From NCBI GenBank assembly GCA_946406115.1, contig OX291551.1, forward strand, positions 2,418,001-2,482,000: DNA of 64,000 nt, read 5' to 3'. The notes beneath the pieces are model-generated. The model saw only the letters and a list, made by a program, of their open reading frames with translations, was not told where the DNA came from and searched no databases. How positions within the stretch are numbered: the stretch's first letter is position 1; each line of letters starts with the position of its first letter. Made by a program: the position numbers and the translations under genes. Of the stretch, positions 1 to 9,349 are shown in pieces. The DNA comes from Apoda limacodes. Its lineage: Eukaryota > Arthropoda > Insecta > Lepidoptera > Limacodidae.

Positions 1-372
1 GCGATCAACTGCTATCAATTGGGGTAATTGTACAAAACGTATACTGTCAAATGACCGTAAGACGTCTTTATGGCGAAACATAAACCTATTATTTTTTTAT
101 TATAGTTTTGTGAACGTGTTTTTCCTTGATCCTTGACTTTATATAATAAAATATATATTTTCTGTTTTTAATATTATCAATTTTCTGTTCTTAAAATATG
201 TTGTAATAATAATATATAGTAATAATATATAGTATATAATAGTAAGTATATATTGTAATTTTCAAGATACATATAATAGTATTGTACTTGATCAGGCTAA
301 AAATGCTGGACTAATCATTGAACCTACAGTACGTTTTGAATCAAACGACATAACTCAGGCTCTTACTTAGTT
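1..372. other. AT-rich sequence, nothing recognised
   Basis: Strongly AT-rich with TAATAATATATAG-type simple sequence around 200-245. No gene, repeat family or signal was recognised. Confidence 0.6.
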
Positions 373-490
373 GGGCCGGACTTGCGACTAAAAAACTACT
401 TATTCGTTCTGCTGGTTGAGTATATCAAGTTCTTCGAACGCCAACTTCACCTTGGCCTCCAAATGATCTCGCACGGAACTATAGATATCA
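373..490 (-). mobile_element. Family A fragment (internal part), out of order
   Basis: The segment from GGGCCGGACTTGCGACT to GATCTCGCACGGAAC matches family A at about 41804-41875, including the stretch lost from the 41-kb copy. It lies next to the 3' terminal part at 491-1012 but on the wrong side of it: in an ordinary copy this internal part would lie to the right of 1012. Confidence 0.75.
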
Positions 491-1012
491 ACAACATTTT
501 TTTTTATACCACTAAGGTGGCAAACAAGCTTACAGTCCGCCTGATGGCAAGCGGTCACCGTAGCCTACGGACGCTTTTAACACCAGGGGTCTCACTCGCG
601 CGTTGCCGACCATTCAAAAATCCAATAACTTCTTTCTTGAAGAACTCCATGCTGCAGTCCTTAAAGAAAACCTTGGCACGGAGCTCATTCCACAACCCAA
701 GCGTTCGCGGGAGGAAGTTTCTCTAAAGCCGCACTGTACGCGATCATTTCGGTTCTAAAGTGTCAGATGGTGAGCGGTGCGATGGTAGAAAGTAGCCGTG
801 GGCATCATTTCGTACAATTCCTCAGAAAACATCCCATTCTACAAGCGGTAGAATCCACAGAGGAAGGCAAAGTCTCTTCTCAGACTCATACGGCAAGTGA
901 GTTTGGGATCGTCGACAATTCTCACAGCCCGTCGTTCAACCAAGTCAAAGGGCCAAGCTGGTATCCGGGTGCACCCGCCCAGAGATGGCAGCAGTGCTCC
1001 ATATGGGGCCCA
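491..1012 (-). mobile_element. Family A 3' end fragment
   Basis: Begins at a T run (poly(A) on the minus strand) followed by the standard A terminus ACCACTAAGGTGGCAAACA, and runs through the C-terminal coding block (FYHRTARHR region) to CCATATGGGGCC at about 1011, where homology stops. Several small indels break the frame. The homology resumes in the separate piece at 373-490. Confidence 0.85.
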
Positions 1013-1087
1013 TTGATATGTGCAATTTGTTAAAACTACGAGAGCTTCTTACTCTTTATTTGTTATAAAAAACCCAAAATGTACAAA

Positions 1088-1140
1088 ATGTACAGTCATC
1101 CAATATGTACAGTCATCCAAAATGTACAGTCATCCAATAT
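1088..1140 (+). repeat. 17-bp tandem repeat, three copies
   Basis: Three near-perfect copies of ATGTACAGTCATCCAAT follow one another directly, with one T/A difference. It lies just beyond the A fragment. No coding role seen. Confidence 0.8.
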
Positions 1141-2240
1141 GTCTATCGAACAAATTTAATCTAATCAGAACAGTAGTTACAAGTTGCGTAGTTATTTATC
1201 GAATAATCAATTCCCAGTGGTCAGCGCGCCGCGGCCGCTCTCTGCGAACAAAAAAAACAAATAAACAGAACACAAATGTGAGAGATGGACATATCGGCCG
1301 CACAATGCAGGGTGATCTGTGGCACATCACGCACCTACACGTCTGCCTGTCAGTCGACCTCCTTACACCACAGATACCTTCTAACTTATCTAGCTAGTTT
1401 TGTAAAAAGGTTTTATTTGAAAGTGTGTATGCTATATGTGTTGTTTGTGTACTCTCGACCGGTGCATAATGTGCCCGATACGCTAATGTATGCCATTATC
1501 AGGATCAACGTCACAGGTTACCGCTTACGACACTATCATAAAGTATAAGTGCATTGTTTATCTACTTTGTAAGTCACAACTTCTTGCATTAGGTAGTATG
1601 TAAAAATTTTAGCATAAAAAATTTAATGACAAATACCTAGCAAATTATAAGCTTACTTTTGTATAGTATTTAGTTTCGTATAGTGTCTTAAGATGTAACG
1701 GCTACGTGCTTACGTTTTTGTCCGAATAGTGATCATACGTGCACGTAGCCTGTCAATGGTAAAAATAAAAAATTTCAAGCCTCAAATCTCTTTGCACACT
1801 GAAAATGTTATAAACGCGAACTAATGTAAATGTAAAATTAATGTAAAACTCTACCGTCACGATACCAAATGTCATACCAGCACAATTTCCTTTGATGCGG
1901 TCACGTCAGACAAGTGATGGCTGCTAATATGAGAGAGAAAGTACAAAAGAAAAAATGACCGATTCTACCATCGTACATTTGTATTGAAAAGCGTAAAATT
2001 GCTTTTTTTTATATTAGATTATGCTTTTATTTTGTTTCTTTTAGCTTCGCTTACGTATCCGATAATAATCTAACTAAAATAACCGACTAAAGCTGGTTGA
2101 AGAAAGATAAAAACCTTAGACCTAACAACAATGGTGCAAACCGCATCATAATTCATCTAACACATGCTAATAAGGAGACCAAAACTTAGACAGACCTGAT
2201 ACTGCATTAAATATATTATTTATGATAGAATAAATAAAAA
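1141..2240. other. Non-coding, no gene recognised
   Basis: AT-rich sequence with one short GC-rich patch near 1225-1240 (GCGCGCCGCGGCCGC, a NotI-type sequence). Short open frames at 1020-1548 show no protein family signature and overlap each other in different frames. Confidence 0.6.
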
Positions 2241-2242
2241 AA

Positions 2243-2515
2243 TAGGCCAAGTGCGGGTCGAACTCGCGCACGAAGGGTTCCATACCATTATCTATAAAAT
2301 CAAGCAAAAAAAATCACGTTTGTTGTATGGGAACTTCCTTTAATATATATTTTATTCTGTTTTTTAGTATTTGTTGTTATAGCGGCAACAGAAGTACATC
2401 CTCTGTGAAAATTATAACTGTCTAACTATCACGGTTCATGTGATACAGCCTGGTGATAGACGGACGGACGGGCGGATGGACAGTGGAGTCTTAGTAATAG
2501 GGAACCATAAATAAT
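2243..2515 (+). repeat. Family E interspersed repeat (GGTTCC ends)
   Basis: Starts GGCCAAGTGCGGGTCGAACT and ends near GTCTTAGTAATAGGGAACC. The pattern CAAGTGCG..ACTCGCGCAC..GGGTTCC recurs at 35.8, 36.9, 59.1 and 59.6 kb, and the GACGGACGGACGG tail type recurs at 44.8 and 60.1 kb. The two ends are inverted (GGTTCC / GGAACC). I know this as a common unclassified lepidopteran repeat; it has no ORF. Confidence 0.7.
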
Positions 2516-2675
2516 ATACTAAAATCCAATTACAACATTAGTAAGCATTTAAAAGTTCTTCTGCGGTTTAAACTTAACATCCCCCATGTCCAGTACTTAC
2601 ACAATTCTTAAAGTTAGTTAGGAAATAGAATAGAAGGCTATTAGGGGTTATTATTCGGTCTTTCATTTGACCTTA

Positions 2676-3196
2676 CTACTGTAGCGGATCATATCGTACC
2701 GCTACAAGTAAGGCTAACGTCTTTAGCATATATAGAAACCGAAGCGCAAGAACTCGCCTGGCAGGAGATCTACCCTTTGCCGCCGCTCCACATTGGTGAC
2801 CCTGAGCTGACTATTGACGCACCTCCCGCTGCAGCAGCCTTCTCCTTCCAACCAGGTACACGGACCAGTTTTCAACCGTACGCTTGGCATCCAGAGCTTC
2901 ATCAGGACCTCTCGTAGCACTTCAGGACGGCGCATAAACTCGACATTCTCAAGATCGTACGCAAGCATCACTGCAAGAAATATCGACCTTCTGTCTGGGA
3001 AGGGAGTGATGTAGCAGATTATGTCGTACCGCTACAACAACGCTGACGTCACGCGTCCTACATCGCGCTACCGAAGTGTCAGTTGTAGTTCAGCATATAT
3101 AGAAACTGAACCGCAAGTTAAGTGGTCCACGGAGGTCCCCAGGCCATAACACCTCCCCTAGTAGGAGATCTCCTCTTTGCCGCCGCACCACACTAC
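2676..3196 (+). mobile_element. Internally deleted LTR retrotransposon remnant
   Basis: Two related direct repeats, 2680-2792 and 3010-3192, each begin TGTAGC.GAT..TGTCGTACCGCTACA-like and end CCACA/CCACA with TG..CA termini, as LTRs do. Shared internal blocks are AGCATATATAGAAAC and GGAGATCT..CTTTGCCGCCGC. The left LTR lacks about 70 bases. Directly after it, TTGGTGACCC at 2793 looks like a primer binding site. The 217-base interior retains only what resembles the C-terminal tail of a polyprotein ending at the right LTR. CTAC flanks both sides (2676-2679, 3193-3196), a 4-bp target duplication that fits the Ty3/gypsy type. No functional protein remains. Confidence 0.75.
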
Positions 3197-4140
3197 TTAA
3201 AATCTGGTATCAGCAGGAATGTCGCGTTGGCGATTGGCTCACCACCTGTCACGTGTGACGTGTCACGCAGGACCACAGGTCGGTGAAAAGAGGCTGTACT
3301 ATACTACATTATGATTAGGGGATTAGAACCGGTACCGGTACCATCGCTTGGTTTTGAAATACGGTTTAAATTTTTATATAATTAATATAAAATAATATTT
3401 TAAAAAACAAGCTTTTATTAGCATTTAATGCTCTAAACAGAAGAAAATAAAAAGTTTATTAAATTAAATGAATTAAAGCATAAATTTATTGTATTACACA
3501 ATTTGTATGATATGGAAGCTTGTATAATTTTTTTCTTTAATTTCTCGTGTCAAATCAAGTTATATTTATTTTGTTTATTTACACAGGCAAATCCTGCGAC
3601 CTTTTATATTATATAAATTGTATAATCTAATAATATGATGGGTTCGATTCAATTAAAAGTATAAAACTATTTTATTCTTATTGGAGCATTTAAATGAAAG
3701 CTTAATTATTTAAAAAAAAATATATATAATAAATCAATTTTTTTTCAGTTGACTTTAAGCAAAAGCCATCGCCAACAGTTGGCTTTTGTTGGTTCCCACA
3801 ACATTTCTTCGAGCACAAACGACGAACTTTTCCTAATTCATGCCAAATTAAAAGACGTAAAGAACCTAGCGAAATAATAAAAATGAATATTGAGACCTAC
3901 ATTAAAAATTAAAATTTATTTTCAACATGTTAAACGCGTAGAATTTCGTAATTTATAAACAGCCATTGCACAGTTACATGAGATAATTCACAAAATATTT
4001 ACAAACGAGAAATAAAATAAACGAAAATCTCTAATTGGTGTAGTTGTTAAAATCAGCGTGAAGTCTTAATTAAAGAGTTACGTATGTATCACACGACGTG
4101 TCTCGCTCCCCAGTGGGACGCTGATTTCTGGCCAAAATAA
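3197..4140. other. AT-rich intergenic sequence with a small hairpin
   Basis: Mostly A/T with no coding signal. Notable bits are a tandem GGTACCGGTACC palindrome near 3332-3343 and an inverted repeat at about 3760-3790 in which CAAAAGCCA pairs with TGGCTTTTG around a GCCAACAGTTGGC core. Confidence 0.5.
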
Positions 4141-4180
4141 TTTTATGCATGGAAGTGTCTGCGCGCCGCGTGACGCGCGA

Positions 4181-4213
4181 TATATAACCCGGTCCTTATT
4201 AACTTTATATCAG
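4181..4213 (+). promoter_or_regulatory. Candidate TATA/initiator promoter
   Basis: TATATAA at 4181 is followed 31 bases later by an ATCAGA initiator-like site (A at 4212). The TATA box sits at the edge of a short GC-rich patch (GCGCGCCGCGTGACGCGCGA). The geometry is right for a focused insect promoter, but nothing downstream is a recognised gene, so this may be chance. Confidence 0.35.
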
Positions 4214-4251
4214 AAAATATCGTAAAGAGGTGTGAATATGTGCGCAAAAAC

Positions 4252-4428
4252 ATGTCATTATTATTGCATGATTATTGCAAAGTCAATGCATATTACAATT
4301 ATGTTTTAATTTTATGTTTGTTTTTATCGCTGGCATTCAATTTTGTGTCAGTCTTATGGAATGCTAATCAATCACACACACAAATCGTCAATGCTAATGG
4401 AATAGCTATATTTTTTTACCGCTGCTGA
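4252..4428 (+). CDS. Possible 58-residue membrane microprotein
   Basis: An open frame begins at ATG 4252, 40 bases after the candidate start site at 4212, though another ATG at 4238 in a different frame precedes it. It would encode a protein with one hydrophobic stretch, YVLILCLFLSLAFNFVSVLW, at about residues 18-37, followed by a short polar tail. I do not recognise it. Such hydrophobic short frames arise easily in AT-rich DNA, so it is listed only because of the promoter-like sequence in front. Confidence 0.2.
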   Translation: MSLLLHDYCKVNAYYNYVLILCLFLSLAFNFVSVLWNANQSHTQIVNANGIAIFFYRC

Positions 4429-4765
4429 ATGAAACAGTAAAGACACGTTTAATTATAATAATATATGGGGAAGAAAAATAATAATAATATTCCTTCTCAG
4501 GCAATTTTTAAAAAATAATTTCGAAACGGTGACAAAAAAATAATAATTGACGTTTTGAGTCTAAATGACAAAATTGAAATCAAAAGTGCTATGTAAAAGC
4601 CTAAGTGAATAAAAATATTCTGAGTTCGAGTTTTAGTACTAGTAAGTAACTACTTACTACTTAGTAGTAGTAGTAACTATCAGTTGACACAACAATATTC
4701 TATGTCAATAGAGAATATAAAGGATCTAATTTACGCGACAACACGTATGGGCGCGGAATATAGAT

Positions 4766-5988
4766 GCGCGCTTAGTATGTAGCGGGCTTTATGAAGATAG
4801 TACAGTGGGCCACACGCTTAGTATGTAGGGGACCTTCTGTAGATAGTACAGTGGGCCACACGCTTAGTTTGTAGCGGGCTTTCTATAGATAGTACAGTGG
4901 GCCACACGCTTAGTTTGTAGCGGGCTTTCTATAGATAGTACAGTGGGCCATACGCTTAGTTTGTAGCGGGCTTTCTATAGATAGTACAGTGGGCCACACG
5001 CTTAGTTTGTAGCGGGCTTTCTATAGATAGTACAGTGGGCCACACGCTTAGTTTGTAGCGGGCTTTCTATAGATAGTACAGTGGGCCATACGCTTAGTTT
5101 GTAGCGGGCTTTCTATAGATAGTACAGTGGGCCACACGCTTAGTATGTAGCGGGCTTTATGTAGATAGTACAGTGGGCCACACGGTTAGTTTGTAGCGGG
5201 CTTTCTATAGATAGTACAGTGGGCCACACGCTTAGTATGTAGCGGGCTTTATGTAGATAGTACAGTGGGCCACACGGTTAGTATGTAGGGGACCTTCTGT
5301 AGATAGTACAGTGGGCCACACGCTTAGTTTGTAGCGGGCTTTCTATAGATAGTACAGTGGGCCACACGCTTAGTTTGTAGCGGGCTTTCTATAGATAGTA
5401 CAGTGGGCCATACGCTTAGTTTGTAGCGGGCTTTCTATAGATAGTTCAGTGGGCCACACGCTTAGTATGTAGCGGGCTTTATGTAGATAGTACAGTGGGC
5501 CACACGGTTAGTTTGTAGCGGGCTTTCTATAGATAGTACAGTGGGCCACACGCTTAGTATGTAGCGGGCTTTATGTAGATAGTACAGTGGGCCACACGGT
5601 TAGTATGTAGGGGACCTTCTGTAGATAGTACAGTGGGCCACACGCTTAGTTTGTAGCGGGCTTTCTATAGATAGTACAGTGGGCCACACGCTTAGTTTGT
5701 AGCGGGCTTTCTATAGATAGTACAGTGGGCCACACGCTTAGTATGTAGCGGGCTTTATGTAGATAGTACAGTGGGCCACACGGTTAGTATGTAGGGGACC
5801 TTCTGTAGATAGTACAGTGGGCCACACGCTTAGTTTGTAGCGGGCTTTCTATAGATAGTACAGTGGGCCATACGCTTAGTTTGTAGCGGGCTTTCTATAG
5901 ATAGTACAGTGGGCCACACGCTTAGTTTGTAGCGGGCTTTCTATAGATAGTACAGTGGGCCACACGCTTAGTATGTAGCGAGCTTTAT
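4766..5988 (+). repeat. 46-bp satellite array with higher-order structure, about 27 units
   Basis: Consecutive TACAGTGGGCC landmarks are spaced 46 bases throughout (4801, 4847, 4893 and on to 5951). Units fall into a few types: A (AGTATGTAGCGGGCTTTATG), B (TATGTAGGGGACCTTCTG), C (TTTGTAGCGGGCTTTCTATAG), C with CATACG, and D (C-type with CACACGG). From 5123 the order is A D A B C C C', then A D A B C C, then A B C C' C A, so blocks of six or seven units were copied together. Units are very similar, indicating recent amplification. No open frame spans it. Confidence 0.95.
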
Positions 5989-5999
5989 GTTCTGAACTA

Positions 6000-6245
6000 T
6001 ACTCAGTGGTCCATCAGTTGTGTTTAAGGAATTGTTTGAAATGAAGCTCACGGCTACTTTTTACCATCGGCAGCAATATGAGCAGGGTATTCGTCCTCAA
6101 AGCTGAGAACAAAAATGTTTATGCACTGTGCTGTTTCAGATATGCTTCCTTCCGAGAACGCTTAGATAATAGAATGACCTCCCTGTACGAGTACAATTGT
6201 GAGGAATTTCCCAGGTGTTGCTACTCGGTTTTTTTTTAACGAAAT
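6000..6245 (+). mobile_element. Diverged family A 3' relic beside the satellite
   Basis: GAATTGTTTGAAATGAAG..CACGGCTACTTTTTACCATCGG (from 6029) and TTCAGATATGCTTCCTTCCGAGAACGCTTAGATAATAGAATGA-type sequence (from 6137) align to family A at 35281-35440 on the same strand. It is shifted by indels and has a large deletion after the CATCGG block. It begins almost where the 46-bp array ends. Confidence 0.7.
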
Positions 6246-6384
6246 AAGTTAAGACCTACCTACATATTGCAATAAAAATGGGATTGAATGATAATTAATT
6301 CTATAAATCTGTATTTAATTACGTTTGTGTTATACCGAATATAATTTAAAATTATCTATGATCTATAAAAGGCAATTTCTTAAC

Positions 6385-9150
6385 TGACTCATCAACGCCC
6401 AGTCGAAACCGCTAAGGATAGAAATTTGAAATTTGCGGAAAGAGTTATGTATAGTATATAACAAATATTGAGTACGTTATTTAAGAACGAATTTTGCAAA
6501 ATTCGACTCCTAAGGGGGTAAAATAAGGGTTGGCAGTTTGTATGAAAATCCGTCATTTTTTGAGCTGAATCTACGAAAAATGATATTTAACCTTTTGACT
6601 AAAATAAGGAATGATACATTTCACTGTTTTCGAAAAATCATCCTACAGGGGGTAAAATAGGGGATGACACTTTGTATGGGAATTCGGTTATTTTTCTAAG
6701 TAAAGCCATGAAAATTTGTGTATTTATATAACGTAGCGAATAAAAAAAGACTTGTTGTTGACTTTAACCCCTTTTTAATATTCAACCCTTATGCGGATGA
6801 AAAAGCGTGGCAAAGTTTGTATCTGAAATAATGAGTCTATTCGTTAATCAATAAAAATAAAAATAAAAATAAAAATTGTCAAAGTTCATATAGAAAATAA
6901 AAAATTTGATATCATATATATCTGTCTACATAAGGCAATGACCCGACTGACTTATAATCGCCCAGCCCAAACCGCTAAGTATACAAATCTGAGATTTTTA
7001 CAAGAGTTAGTTTTATATTGGAGACGTAGTTTAAGAAAAGAGTTTTAAAAATTCAACTCCCAAGTGATATTTGTCATTTCTGAAATCTTAGAATAACAAG
7101 CTATGCTGTTTTTGCAAAACATTCCTTTGGTGTTTAAAATAAAACCATGAAAATAAGTATGCCAAATTTAAGTTGAAATAAAGAAAACCTGATGCCGATT
7201 TTTCAAAAACCATCCCCTAGGGGATGACATAGGAGTTAGAGATTTGTGCAACAACTCATTAAAATTAATAAAAATCGGTACATAACTTTTTAGTTGAAAA
7301 TTTAAAATAATTTAAAGTATTATTGTTTTTACGATAGCGCGAAAACAACGAAAACGTATTGATTGTATGGGGACCCCCTTAAATTTTAACTGTTTTACTT
7401 TTTATTATTTGTTAGATAATCCCCCACTATAACACATATTCTGTGGAAAAATCAGGCTTCTACCTATTTTGGTCGAAAAGCCTTTTTATGGTCTGACAGA
7501 CAGCGTAGTCTTAGTAAGAGGGCTTCGTCGGCACCCTCTGAGTACGGAACCCTAAAAGGTATGTTTGTGATAGTAAAATACCATACCAATCAAAATTATA
7601 TTAATGTTCATGTTAAGCATTTTTTTGTTTTCTAATGTTAATTTTTTTTTCTTTATTTAGTATATGGTAAGTATGAGAAAGGTGGTAAATTCAACCAAAA
7701 GCGGTAAAAAGAGGATAGCAGAGATATATATGGGAAATAATATTGTTTCGGTCAAATTTCCTTAAAAATGAGTACAATTGCTCTTTAAAAAAATTAATAA
7801 AATATGTATTCTTTTTAAATCCAATTGATAAAGGGGGAAAAGGGGTGAGAAATTTGGAAAAAGAAAAATATATTGATTTAAAACTTGAGATATTGAGATT
7901 TCAATAGAAATATTGTAAAACGCGTTTCAGTGTGTTTCGAAGTTTGTGTGGTTTTGTTAAATATATTATGTGTTTGTGAAATAATAATAGCAGTAAAGTC
8001 AAATTAATATCAAATTTAGTATTAATGCTTGCCAACACAATTCATAAAATACGTATTTCAGGTATAAAACACGTAAGAGGGTAAAAAAGTTGGCAAAATT
8101 GGTATGGAAAATAACATTTTATTGGTCAAATGTACTTAAGAATTTATATTTATGCTCTCATACACAATTTTTCAAACTTTTTAAAATTCGACCCTGAAGA
8201 AGGTGAAGAAGTGGTGGAAAATAGTAACTAACTTAACTAAATTAACTTTAACCTTAGTTTTGATGCTCTACAGCACAATTAATAAAACACGTTTTTCGGC
8301 TTTTTCATAATTGAACCCTCAACGGGGGAAAAGGGATGACACAGTTTGTAATGGATATAATATTTATATGGTCCAATCTAATTGTAACTCAAAAAACCAC
8401 TAAAATAAAAAAGGGAATCAGAGAGTTCGTCTCGGATAAAATGTTTCTATCGTCAATTTACTTCAAACTTTGAGTAAATTTGCTTTTTCGAGACAATTAA
8501 ACATCAATGAGTTTTGGGGTTTCTAAAAATTCAGTCCCTAAATTAAATTTTGTATAGAAAATTATATTTAATAGTCAAGTCTACTAACCTAAAACGTGGA
8601 AAACATACATAGGTACATGTTCATCAACACTATTAATGAAACATGTCTAAAGCGGACAAAGAGAGAGGTAAAGTTTGTGTGCAAAAAAAAACCACAGTAC
8701 TGTCTGAACAATCATCTTCAAATTGCTAAGGATAGAAATTTGTGATTTGGAGCACGCGTTGATTTTGTATTGTAGGCATCGTTAAAAAGAGATGTTTTGA
8801 AAATCAACCCGTAAGGGTGTGAGCCGCGTGCAGCTGCGAAGCAAATATATAACTTTATCAAACAAAAATACGAAAGTTTTGTAAGCATAATATTTGTTAA
8901 TGTAAGGTTTTTTTTTTAATTCAATTCCTAAGAGTATCTAAGCGCATAACATTTTTTTTATTGACTGCCACCATCGCCCAACTCAAATCGCTAAGGATGA
9001 AAATAATAAATTTAGAGTTTGCTTTCATTTCAAGTGGAAAGCTTCGTTTAAGAAGAAAACTCTTCTATGTCAAACCCTGGGAGTTGAAAATATAGGGTAA
9101 ATTTGACAGTTCGTTAAAATATGTTTAAACCATAAATATTAACATTTATC
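6385..9150. repeat. Degenerate repeat block with recurring short modules
   Basis: The module CGCCCA..CAAACCGCTAAGGATA..AAATTTG occurs at about 6396, 6959, 8690 and 8975. A second module, CCTAAGGGGGTAAAATAGGG..GGCAGTTTGTATG, recurs in degraded form near 6506, 6650, 6785, 7212, 7825, 8070, 8200 and 8315, often 130-150 bases apart. The block contains no gene. It looks like an old expanded element or satellite-like repeat; (AAAAAT)n occurs at 6850-6878, and a family E type end lies at 7390-7556. Confidence 0.6.
7390..7556 (+). repeat. Family E repeat, 3' part
   Basis: The stretch with TGACAGACAGCGTAGTCTTAGTAAG and the terminal TACGGAACCCTAAAA resembles the ends of the E copies at 2.2, 44.8 and 60.2 kb. 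It lies within the degenerate repeat block. Confidence 0.55.
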
Positions 9151-9320
9151 TTTATGAGCAGCTGTTTGATGTAAACTTAAAACCGTTTATTAGTCTAATT
9201 GTTAATCTTTCTACAGACAGGTATCATATAATTAAATTTTACGACACATCTCTTTTGATTTCACTTAATAAATAACGCACTATTCACAATTAAATGTGCA
9301 AGCATATCAACGACTAGCTA

Positions 9321-9349
9321 GAGAGAAGGTGAGAGAGAGAGAGAGAGAA
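9321..9349. repeat. (GA)n microsatellite
   Basis: GAGAGAAGGT followed by an uninterrupted run of about nine GA dinucleotides. Isolated, with no gene nearby. Confidence 0.85.

Noticed and set aside
4766..5988. CRISPR-like array
   Set aside because: Units are contiguous 46-bp repeats with no unique spacers, in an insect genome. It is a satellite.
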